Origin: Methanomicrobiales archaeon
GTDB lineage: Archaea; Halobacteriota; Syntropharchaeia; Alkanophagales; Methanospirareceae
Length of the DNA stretch: 11,391 nucleotides
Direction of reading: 5' to 3'
Assembly: GCA_003160755.1 (NCBI GenBank)
Contig: QEXZ01000040.1
Span: 1 to 11,391, forward strand
Below the pieces are notes generated by a model. The model saw only the letters and a list, made by a program, of their open reading frames with translations, ran no database searches and had not been told where the DNA came from. How positions within the stretch are numbered: the first letter of the stretch is position 1; every line of letters starts with the position of its first letter. Both the position numbers and the translations under genes were made by a program. This document shows, piece after piece, positions 1 to 5,530 of the stretch.

Positions 1-923
1 AAGAGGGATTTGGAATTATCGAAGAAGCAGCTAAACTAGGACCTGTCAAGTTCGCATTTACGGGTGGCGAGCCGTTGCTGCGTGAGGATATCTATGACCT
101 CATTGAATACGCTTCGTCTTTTGACATGCAGGTGGTGATGGCGACGAACGGGACACTGATAACGAAGGAAGTTGCGGAGAAGTTAAAGAAAGCGGGACTG
201 GAGCGTGCCGCTATGAGCATTGATGGGATAGGAAACGCGCATGATGTGCTTCGGGGAGTTAATGGCGCGTTTGAAGACGTGCTGCGCGGTATGAAAGCAT
301 GTGGAGATGTAGGGCTTGCAACTCAACTTTTCACGATGGTTACGAAAGACAATTACAGTGAGCTACCAAAAATAATCAAGCTTGCAGACGATTTGGGCCT
401 GTGGCGAATCTACCTTATTTATTTGATTGCCGTGGGTCGTGGCAAGGCGATTTCCGGGGCTTGTTTATCCACGGCAGAGAACATGAAGTTCTTTGAAGAT
501 GTGACGATAAAGCAAAAGAACGTGAATGTTTGGCTCAAACCGATATGCAATCCGCAGTATTGGGCTTATCTGATGGACAATGAACTTGTTGATCGTGGGG
601 ATGGGGTTGAATTCACCGGCTGCACGGCGGGTATTACGCGCTTTCACATCTTTCCTAATGGTGACGTAACTCCATGTGCATATCTGCCAGCAAAAGCGGG
701 AAATATAAGGGAGAACAGCTTTTTGGACATTGTCCGGGATTCAGAGATGTTTAAGGCGTTGAGGGAGAGAAAAGTGAAAGGGCATTGTGCCGCTTGTAAA
801 TACAAGCAAATATGCGGTGGGTGCAGGTCGAGGGCGTATGCTACATCGGGTGATTATCTGGCTGAAGACCCTGTGTGCTGGTTGGGGGATGGAAAGGGGA
901 AGGGTGAAGGAGAGGAGCGATAG
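1..923 (+). CDS. Radical SAM/SPASM protein, AhbD/NirJ-like (5' end outside window)
   Basis: The frame is open from the left edge (first full codon at 3), giving 306 visible residues, so the start and the CxxxCxxC cluster that binds the SAM-cleaving 4Fe-4S lie outside. What remains includes the TGGEPLL SAM-binding motif (codons from about 60), a GRGKA segment, and a C-terminal SPASM-type region with a GCTAG cysteine, a TPC cysteine, CAACKYKQICGGC and a final DPVC cysteine, which would ligate auxiliary Fe-S clusters. The tail CGGCRSRAYATSGDYLAEDP closely resembles AhbD/NirJ-type haem-maturation radical SAM proteins as I recall that family. About 42 N-terminal residues are missing compared with its paralogue at 1453. 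Substrate is not determined: a haem-pathway role is inference, and peptide or cofactor maturation is the alternative. A TTG at 75 is internal, not a start. Confidence 0.88.
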   Translation, partial: EGFGIIEEAAKLGPVKFAFTGGEPLLREDIYDLIEYASSFDMQVVMATNGTLITKEVAEKLKKAGLERAAMSIDGIGNAHDVLRGVNGAFEDVLRGMKACGDVGLATQLFTMVTKDNYSELPKIIKLADDLGLWRIYLIYLIAVGRGKAISGACLSTAENMKFFEDVTIKQKNVNVWLKPICNPQYWAYLMDNELVDRGDGVEFTGCTAGITRFHIFPNGDVTPCAYLPAKAGNIRENSFLDIVRDSEMFKALRERKVKGHCAACKYKQICGGCRSRAYATSGDYLAEDPVCWLGDGKGKGEGEER

Positions 924-930
924 AAATATT

Positions 931-1053
931 ATGGTACTGATGATTTGGGATAATTCTCATTCTTACTACTTTTCCGCTTCAGAATTTAGAAGAGAAATAC
1001 TGGAAGAATTTTATAGTTTTTTTTATCCCGATGTAGAAATGGAAAATGTGTAA
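931..1053 (+). CDS. Possible 40-residue small protein, weak
   Basis: Just after the radical SAM stop, an ATG at 931 opens 40 codons to a TAA at 1051. The peptide is rich in aromatic and acidic residues (SYYFSASEFRREILEEFYSF). A GAGGAG sequence lies about 13 bases before the ATG, inside the end of the previous gene, which is too far for a good ribosome site. I recognise no family. It could equally be non-coding trailer sequence. Confidence 0.2.
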   Translation: MVLMIWDNSHSYYFSASEFRREILEEFYSFFYPDVEMENV

Positions 1054-1074
1054 GCACAAAAAGAAAAGAGAAGA

Positions 1075-1092
1075 AGTTTTTTATTATTTAGG
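1075..1092 (+). promoter_or_regulatory. Candidate TATA promoter for the DUF2281-like gene
   Basis: An AAG followed by a T-rich TTTTTTATTATTTA stretch lies about 40 bases before the ATG at 1127. This would put initiation near 1108 and leave a short leader with a strong GGAGGGG ribosome site at 1115-1121. The call rests on position and composition only. Confidence 0.4.
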
Positions 1093-1126
1093 GTAGATAT
1101 ATAGATACCACAACGGAGGGGAAAAA

Positions 1127-1360
1127 ATGACCGTTTATGAAGCAACCGTTAACAAAATCCATGAATTGCCAGAATCTCTCATCGGAGAAGTGAGTGATTT
1201 CGTGGATTTTCTGAAAATGAAAAGCGATAGTACTCGCTGGCAATTGTGGATCCTCTTTAGTGAGGCATTAGAAACCGCTGAGTCAGACTTCGCCGATTAT
1301 TTGCCAAATCTCGAAGATTATGAAAATCGCCTGGCAAAACAAATTATAGACACAGATTAA
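1127..1360 (+). CDS. DUF2281-like small protein (antitoxin-like), 77 aa
   Basis: The start is well supported by GGAGGGG six bases before the ATG. The N-terminal half, with VNKIHELPESLIGEVSDFVD followed by FLKMK, has the leucine/glutamate pattern of DUF2281-type proteins, which are often small orphan or VapB-like antitoxin-related proteins; the C-terminal half is acidic. No toxin gene follows or precedes it, so a toxin-antitoxin role is not supported here. It sits between two paralogous radical SAM genes on the same strand. Its last residues (IIDTD) and stop codon are encoded by the left arm of an intergenic inverted repeat, so the original C-terminus may have been replaced. Confidence 0.7.
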   Translation: MTVYEATVNKIHELPESLIGEVSDFVDFLKMKSDSTRWQLWILFSEALETAESDFADYLPNLEDYENRLAKQIIDTD

Positions 1361-1407
1361 CACAGATGATAAAATAAATCCGCGTAAATCAGTGTAAATC
1401 TGTGTCT
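1348..1407. repeat. Inverted-repeat element 1
   Basis: AGACACAGATT (1348-1358) and AATCTGTGTCT (1397-1407) are perfect 11-base inverted arms. They are extended inwards by AACACAGAT against ATCAGTGTA (7 of 9 paired). The element overlaps the stop of the small gene ending at 1360 and ends about 45 bases before the next gene. It uses the same CACAGAT/ATCTGTGT units as the other intergenic elements in this window. It could fold as a hairpin and act as a terminator. Confidence 0.75.
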
Positions 1408-1452
1408 TAAATTGAAGGTGGTTATACATTATCTACAACGAGGGGAAATCAA

Positions 1453-2541
1453 ATGCCCAAATACAACATCAACTGGAACATCACGCGCGAGTGTAATCTG
1501 CGATGCAAACACTGCTACTACGAAGCAGGCACGCAGTTAGCGGACGAACTCAGCACAGAGGAATCCTTTGCACTTATAGACGAAATAGCAAACGTATTTG
1601 GCGACAAAGCGAGCGTAACATTTGGCGGTGGAGAAGCATTGCTGAGAAAAGACATATTTGACCTCATTTGTTATTGTAGAGCGCGAGATTTGCACGTCGT
1701 GCTCGCATCAAATGGAACATTGCTCAACGAAGAAGTCGCTGCTCGTTTGAAAACCGCGGGTGTCGAAGATGTTATAATACCTATTGACGGCACTCAAAAG
1801 ACACATGACGCAATAAGAGGAGAAGGCGTCTTTGAGAAGGCAACAAAAAGTGCGAGAGCGGTTAGAAATGCGGGATTGGGCTTGGTGATTGACCCCTGTA
1901 TAATGACGCAGAACGAGAAAGAGACGGGAAAAATTATTGACATAGCTGAACTTCTGGATGCGAGACAGTGCAGGTTTTTTCATTACGTCTCTATGGGCCG
2001 GGGAAAGGAAATGATACCCAATAGTGAACTCGGCAGCGCCCAGTACGCGCAGAACCTGATGCAGCTATATGAAGAGCAGAACAGGAGAAAGGGACTCGAA
2101 ATATGCACGACACAGGCATGTCAGTACTGGGTGATACTGAAGCGAAAAGAAGAAGAAGGTTCTTTCGTTCCCGATTTCTTTTATACCGAGATTCCCGGCT
2201 GTCGAGCAGCTATCGGTATGCTTTCTATCAAACCGAACGGCGATGTCGTGCCATGTCCGCTGTTAGACATAAAAGCGGGAAATGTCCGGGAGATGGGTCT
2301 TCGCGAAATACTCGACTCGAAGGTCTTTGTTGACCTGCGAAATCGTGAGGTAAAAGGCAAGTGTGCCGCATGCGAATATAAGGACATCTGCGGCGGATGT
2401 CGCGTGAGGGCGTACCTGCATAGTGGCGATTATCTCGCGGAAGACCCTTTATGCACGGAAGATTTTTATCAGGAAGAAAATATAGCCATTCCGAAAATTA
2501 TTAACCACAAGATTACACAGATTTCCACGAGAAAACAATAA
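1453..2541 (+). CDS. Radical SAM/SPASM protein, AhbD/NirJ-like, with atypical SAM motif
   Basis: This is a complete 362-residue protein. The CxxxCxxC motif is C14-C18-C21 (ECNLRCKHC), binding the 4Fe-4S that cleaves SAM. SPASM-type cysteines are C250, C268, C304, C307, C313, C316 and C334, in the same spacing as the upstream paralogue, and they suggest auxiliary clusters. The usual TGGEPLL motif reads FGGGEALL (residues 57-64), so the Thr and Pro are replaced while GGE is kept. A GAGGGG ribosome site sits seven bases before the ATG. The C-terminal AYLHSGDYLAEDPLC matches AhbD/NirJ-type enzymes. Residues 350-362 (from the second I of PKII) are encoded by an intergenic repeat and look like an added tail. 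A tandem paralogue pair could act on successive steps, as AhbC and AhbD do in haem synthesis, but this is inference; a role linked to the Mo/W genes downstream is also possible. Confidence 0.9.
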   Translation: MPKYNINWNITRECNLRCKHCYYEAGTQLADELSTEESFALIDEIANVFGDKASVTFGGGEALLRKDIFDLICYCRARDLHVVLASNGTLLNEEVAARLKTAGVEDVIIPIDGTQKTHDAIRGEGVFEKATKSARAVRNAGLGLVIDPCIMTQNEKETGKIIDIAELLDARQCRFFHYVSMGRGKEMIPNSELGSAQYAQNLMQLYEEQNRRKGLEICTTQACQYWVILKRKEEEGSFVPDFFYTEIPGCRAAIGMLSIKPNGDVVPCPLLDIKAGNVREMGLREILDSKVFVDLRNREVKGKCAACEYKDICGGCRVRAYLHSGDYLAEDPLCTEDFYQEENIAIPKIINHKITQISTRKQ

Positions 2542-2630
2542 TGGCAATCAGGTTCCAGGCTTCCACCTGTGATTTTATCCCACATTAACCTCTCTTTCTT
2601 GTGTTAATCTTGTGAACTCTCGTGGTTTAA
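2502..2630. repeat. Inverted-repeat element 2, plus right-arm-like fragment to 2687
   Basis: The left part (2502-2532) has AACCACAAGATTACACAG then ATTTCCACGAGA. The right part (about 2599-2630) has CTTGTGTTAATCTTGTG then CTCTCGTGGTTTAA. CCACGAG (2525-2531) pairs with CTCGTGG (2619-2625), and the outer AACCAC arms also match. The 31 bases 2502-2532 recur exactly, inverted, at 7515-7545. A further right-arm-like piece, CTCTGCGTTCTCTGTGAACT onwards, lies at 2657-2687. The left arm lies inside the 3' end of the radical SAM gene and supplies its last 13 codons. Confidence 0.75.
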
Positions 2631-2711
2631 ATTGCAGTTTGTTACTGCCTGCTGTCCTCTGCGTTCTCTGTGAACTCTGCGGTTAATCGGGTATTGTCAA
2701 GTTAAAATTAT

Positions 2712-2838
2712 GAACATAGCAGCGATCCTTAGTTCCCAAGCGCTCGCGCAACTCAGTACAGTAAGGAACGCTGGCGGGCTTATCTGCCGGGTTCGGAATG
2801 AGTCCGGGAGTTTCCCCGCCGCTATGGCCGCTATGCCC
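2712..2838 (-). rRNA. rrf: 5S ribosomal RNA, solitary gene
   Basis: Reading the minus strand from 2838, the sequence GGGCATAGCGGCCATAGCGG leads into GGCGGGGAAACTCCCGG, CATTCCGAACCCGG, CAGATAAGCCCGCC, and ends GGATCGCTGCTATGTTC. This is the archaeal 5S pattern. Helix I pairs GGGCATAGC with GCTATGTTC over nine pairs, including two G-U. Helix II pairs GGCGGG with CCCGCC. The long arm pairs AGCGTTCCTTA with TAAGGATCGCT. The length of 127 is normal for an archaeal 5S. The usual loop sequence GGAAGTTAAGCC reads GGCAGATAAGCC here. No 16S, 23S or tRNA is visible nearby, so this 5S stands alone, as is known in some archaea. It lies 53 bases downstream of modE on the same strand. Confidence 0.93.
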
Positions 2839-2861
2839 ATTTACAATATTTCTATTGCTTA

Positions 2862-2873
2862 CTTAAAAAGGTT
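2862..2873 (-). promoter_or_regulatory. TATA/BRE promoter of the 5S rRNA gene
   Basis: On the minus strand AACC followed by TTTTTAAG places a BRE/TATA pair at -35 to -24 relative to the 5S 5' end at 2838. This is the expected archaeal spacing, so the 5S probably has its own promoter and need not be read through from modE. Confidence 0.6.
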
Positions 2874-2891
2874 GTTTTTTATTATTTTTCT

Positions 2892-3461
2892 TTATTCCTT
2901 CGACACCAGTATCTCTGTCGCTTTTATCACTGCCTCAACGGCATCGCCTTCTTTCAAACCGAGTTCTTCTACCGCTTCTTGCGTTATCATCGCCGTTATA
3001 ACTGCGGGTACAGCAACTTCTATTCGTACGGTAGACGCAATTTCACCCTTTTCTACCCCTTTTACAACCCCTTTAATCCGATTCCTCGCACTTATTTTCG
3101 TAAAAACCGCCTCCCAATCTATTTCATTTTGCGCTACGCTATTCAAATGCCGTTTATACCGTTCATATTCCCTTAAAATCTCCTCGCCCTCTGCCGTTAA
3201 TGTTGTACCGCCGCCCCCCTTTGGACCTCCCCGGTGTGTCTTCACAACAGGACTGCCTATTGCATCCTCAATTATCTTTAGGTATTCCCACGCCGTTCGA
3301 TAAGGTATAGAAAGCTTTTCCGCCGCTTTTAATATAGAAGAAGAATTACGAATTTCCGCGAGCAACTGCGCTCGCCCTTCTCCTATTATCGCTTTCCCCT
3401 TAAACTCTATCCACTGCTTATGCCCTGATTCATATTTTCTCTTCACCTCAGATGCCCCCAC
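2892..3461 (-). CDS. modE: ModE-type molybdate/tungstate-responsive regulator, single Mop domain
   Basis: The protein has 189 residues. Residues about 28-105 form a winged helix of the ModE/LysR N-terminal type: SSSILKAAEKLSIPYRTAWE is the helix-turn-helix, and RGGPKGGGGTTLT is the glycine-rich wing typical of ModE. Residues 123-189 (ISARNRIKGVVK to the end) form one molbindin (Mop/TOBE) domain, where E. coli ModE has two. It probably senses the oxyanion and controls the divergent transporter operon. The start is a GTG at 3461 with no clear ribosome site, so the message may be leaderless; a GTG at residue 6 is an alternative start. The 3' two-fifths, encoding the Mop domain, is nearly duplicated in the gene at 3781-3990. 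Confidence 0.92.
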   Translation of the reverse strand: MGASEVKRKYESGHKQWIEFKGKAIIGEGRAQLLAEIRNSSSILKAAEKLSIPYRTAWEYLKIIEDAIGSPVVKTHRGGPKGGGGTTLTAEGEEILREYERYKRHLNSVAQNEIDWEAVFTKISARNRIKGVVKGVEKGEIASTVRIEVAVPAVITAMITQEAVEELGLKEGDAVEAVIKATEILVSKE

Positions 3462-3509
3462 AATGTGTGTTGGTATAAGATGTACAAGAAAGAATAATTT
3501 TTGATAATC

Positions 3510-3684
3510 GGACGCAGATGAACGCAGATAATCAGGATTTTAAATATAAGGAATTGACGGAGGAGATTATGAGAATGCAACGATGATAGAACTTAATTTT
3601 GGCACTAAACTGGAAGTTAAACGTAAGGCATTTGATAATTTGAGGAAATAGTTTTTCTGCGTAAATCCGCGTAAATCTGCGTCC
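3510..3684. repeat. Inverted-repeat element 3 with an internal gene-like remnant
   Basis: GGACGCAGAT (3510-3519) and ATCTGCGTCC (3675-3684) are perfect 10-base inverted arms. They continue inwards imperfectly with GAACGCAGAT against CGCGTAAAT. The 155-base interior holds TTTAAATA (3539-3546), GGAGGAG (3559-3565), a five-codon frame at 3569, and a 22-codon frame at 3583-3651 (MIELNFGTKLEVKRKAFDNL and two more residues). I recognise no family. The 3462-3780 gap between modE and mop is otherwise non-coding. Confidence 0.65.
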
Positions 3685-3704
3685 TAAATAGGTAGCAGTT
3701 ATAC

Positions 3705-3737
3705 TTTATATACCATAAAAAATAATAAAGAGAGGAT
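3705..3737 (+). promoter_or_regulatory. Orphan plus-strand TATA box and ribosome-site-like sequence
   Basis: TTTATATA at 3705-3712, then AGAGAGGAT at 3729-3737 and a GTG, resemble the start of a gene. The frame that follows (3738-3923) is low-complexity proline/serine/leucine and antisense to mop, so it is not a believable protein. The site may be a remnant or may make RNA antisense to mop. Confidence 0.3.
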
Positions 3738-3780
3738 GTGAAAAACTCCCCCACCCTCCCTGTTACAATTTCCACGCTTT

Positions 3781-3990
3781 TTAGTCCTTTGACACCAGTA
3801 CCTCAGTCGCTTTTATCACCGCTTCTACTTTATCGCCCTCTTTCAGACCGAGTTCTTCCACCGCCTCCTTTGTTATCATCGCAGTTATGGTCGTGGGTTT
3901 GGCGACTTCGATTTTTACCGTAGAAGCGACTTCGCCTTTCTCTACTGCTTTTACAACACCTTCAATCCTATTTCTTGCGCTTAGTGGCAT
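3781..3990 (-). CDS. mop: Molbindin (Mop), cytoplasmic molybdate/tungstate-binding protein
   Basis: The protein has 69 residues and is a single Mop domain from end to end, starting SARNRIEGVVKAVEKGEVAS and ending VEAVIKATEVLVSKD. Mop proteins assemble as hexamers that bind and buffer oxyanions at subunit interfaces in the cytoplasm. Over 67 residues it matches the C-terminal domain of the neighbouring ModE at 55 positions, and DNA identity over the first 60 bases of the two 3' ends is 49 of 60, so one derives from the other fairly recently. The ATG at 3990 has GGAGGT upstream on the minus strand, with a rather long 12-13 base gap. It is divergent from modA, and the shared 123-base space holds promoters for both. 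Confidence 0.92.
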   Translation of the reverse strand: MPLSARNRIEGVVKAVEKGEVASTVKIEVAKPTTITAMITKEAVEELGLKEGDKVEAVIKATEVLVSKD

Positions 3991-4113
3991 TATACTTGTT
4001 ATACCTCCGGTTTACATATTCGCCCCACTCTTTAAGTGTCTTTCGAAAAACTAGAAAACCGAAAACCTTTTATAGCGAATGGTATATCTCTGCATATCGG
4101 AGTGGAAATAAAA
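3991..4113. promoter_or_regulatory. Divergent mop/modA promoter region
   Basis: For modA, CGAAAACC (4060-4067) followed by TTTTATAG (4068-4075) reads as BRE and TATA, giving initiation near 4097-4100 and a short leader holding GGAGTGG (4099-4105), eight bases before the ATG at 4114. For mop, CACTTAAAGAG on the minus strand (about 4028-4038) is a candidate TATA, followed by GGAGGT (4003-4008). A ModE operator would be expected here, but I see no convincing palindrome; GGTATATCTCTGCATATCGG (4081-4100) is the nearest candidate. Confidence 0.55.
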
Positions 4114-4938
4114 ATGGAAAAAAGGAATATTTTTGTTTTGGGAACGCTAATAGCGATTGCAGCGATTGCGTGCGTGACGGCTGCGGTTTTTTACTTCGCT
4201 TCCGAAACGCCACAGGCGCCGATGCCCAGCGGAGAAAGCAAAACCCTCATGGTCTATTCAGGCGCGGGAATGCTCAAACCAATGGATGAGATTGGAACGC
4301 TGTTTGAGCAGAAATATGGCGTTACCGTGAACTACAACTATGCAGGTTCTAACACGCTCTTGAGCCAGATGGAACTAACGCAACAGGGAGATGTCTATAT
4401 GCCCGGGGCAACGATGTATATAGAAAAAGCGAAAGAAAAAGGGTTTGTTGATTACGAGCAGCTTGTAGCGTATCATATACCTGTAATAGCGGTTCCCGAG
4501 GGAAATCCCGCGACTATAACGTCTTTGAATGACCTCGCAAAGCCAGGCGTGAAAGTCGTTTTAGGAGACGCAAAAGCAGCTGCGTGTGGTAAGATTGCGA
4601 ACAAAATACTGGAGAAGAACGGGATTTTTGATGCCGTGGATGCGAATGTCATTGCTCGCACCGCTACGGTAAATGAGCTGGTGGTCTCTATGTGCATGGG
4701 CACGGCAGATGCGTCAATAATATGGAAAGCATCGTTAGTTAGGACTGAGAAAGAAACGGATATTATAGAGATACCAAAGGAGCAGAATATCATAAAAGTG
4801 ATTCCAATAGGCACGCTAACGTTCTCGGAAAACAAAGACATGGCAATGAAGTTCGTTGATTTTGTCGCCTCAGACAAAGGAAGAGAGGTATTTGAGAAAC
4901 ATGGTTTTACGACATACCCCAATCCGAAATATGAATAG
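4114..4938 (+). CDS. modA: ModA-type molybdate/tungstate-binding protein of an ABC importer
   Basis: Starting at the ATG at 4114 the protein has 274 residues. A charged MEKRN then a hydrophobic stretch (residues about 6-29) forms a signal or membrane anchor; AIAC could be a lipobox but is weak. The mature part begins near residue 35 and has the ModA/SBP_bac_11 pattern: LMVYSGAGMLKPMDEIG with the first oxyanion-binding loop, NYNYAGSNTLLSQMELTQQG with the second Ser-rich loop, then DVYMPGATMYIEKAKEKG. WtpA-type proteins look different, so I favour ModA; Mo or W cannot be told apart. The frame is open back to a GTG at 4036, but the TATA box lies within that stretch and a ribosome site (GGAGTGG) stands before 4114, so the later start is chosen. 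It is the first gene of the operon and divergent from mop. Confidence 0.9.
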   Translation: MEKRNIFVLGTLIAIAAIACVTAAVFYFASETPQAPMPSGESKTLMVYSGAGMLKPMDEIGTLFEQKYGVTVNYNYAGSNTLLSQMELTQQGDVYMPGATMYIEKAKEKGFVDYEQLVAYHIPVIAVPEGNPATITSLNDLAKPGVKVVLGDAKAAACGKIANKILEKNGIFDAVDANVIARTATVNELVVSMCMGTADASIIWKASLVRTEKETDIIEIPKEQNIIKVIPIGTLTFSENKDMAMKFVDFVASDKGREVFEKHGFTTYPNPKYE

Positions 4939-5011
4939 AGTAGAAAAGGATAGAATATCTCAGTGAAAAAACATAACAATAAAGTAGGAAGTAGCGTGAA
5001 AAGTAAGAGAG

Positions 5012-5509
5012 ATGGGAAAAAATATGGATGAGCTAACATACAGACCAATTGGAGTCATACACACGGGTTTCCGGGATAAAGCAGAAGCCCCGATTCAAGG
5101 CGTGTTCGCAAAAGACGCTAAGGGCGAGGTAGAGATATTTCCCGAATATGCCGCCGGACTCAGGGACATCGAGGGCTTCTCGCACATCATCCTCATTTAC
5201 CATTTTCATCTCGCCGATGGTTATTCATTGGTCTCGGAGCCCTTTTTAGAAGACGAACAGCACGGAATCTTCTCAATTAGACATTTCAAACGACCCAATC
5301 CCATCGGGTTGTCGGTCGTGAGGTTGGAGAGCGTGAGAGGAAACAAACTGGAAATCAGCGAGGTGGACATCATAGACGGAGCACCTCTTCTCGATATAAA
5401 ACCGTTCGTGCCGCGGTTTGACCATAGAGATAATGCAAAGAGTGGATGGCTCAGTAATCCTCACTTAGACATGGTTAAGGGCGAATCAGGCAGGCATAGA
5501 CCTGAATAG
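5012..5509 (+). CDS. trmO: TrmO/TsaA-family (UPF0066) tRNA methyltransferase-like protein
   Basis: The protein has 165 residues. It shows the family landmarks in order: RPIGVIHTGF (residues 11-20), GFSHIILIYHFH (55-66), KRPNPIGLSVVRL (93-105) and IDGAPLLDIKPFVPRFD (121-137). Bacterial TrmO uses SAM to N6-methylate threonylcarbamoyladenosine 37 of some tRNAs; archaeal members of this beta-barrel family are less studied, so the substrate is inferred. It lies between modA (73-base gap) and modB (21-base gap) on the same strand, so it is probably co-transcribed with the importer, an unexpected partner for a tRNA enzyme. ATG at 5024 (MDELTYRP) is an alternative start, with GATGGG as its ribosome site. 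Confidence 0.87.
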   Translation: MGKNMDELTYRPIGVIHTGFRDKAEAPIQGVFAKDAKGEVEIFPEYAAGLRDIEGFSHIILIYHFHLADGYSLVSEPFLEDEQHGIFSIRHFKRPNPIGLSVVRLESVRGNKLEISEVDIIDGAPLLDIKPFVPRFDHRDNAKSGWLSNPHLDMVKGESGRHRPE

Positions 5510-5530
5510 GAACAGCAGGGGATAAATACG

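Noticed and set aside
787..1053. Open frame overlapping the end of the first radical SAM gene
   Set aside because: Its first half is an out-of-frame reading of the SPASM cysteine region. Only the part from 931 could be a separate small gene, and that is listed at low confidence.
2710..3303. Long plus-strand open frame of about 197 codons
   Set aside because: It lies across the antisense of the 5S rRNA and of modE, and its composition (Ser/Thr/Pro/Phe runs) is that of a shadow frame. The minus-strand features are well supported.
3991..4113. Canonical ModE operator palindrome
   Set aside because: No clear two-fold symmetric site could be found by eye; only weak TATA-rich partial symmetry is present.
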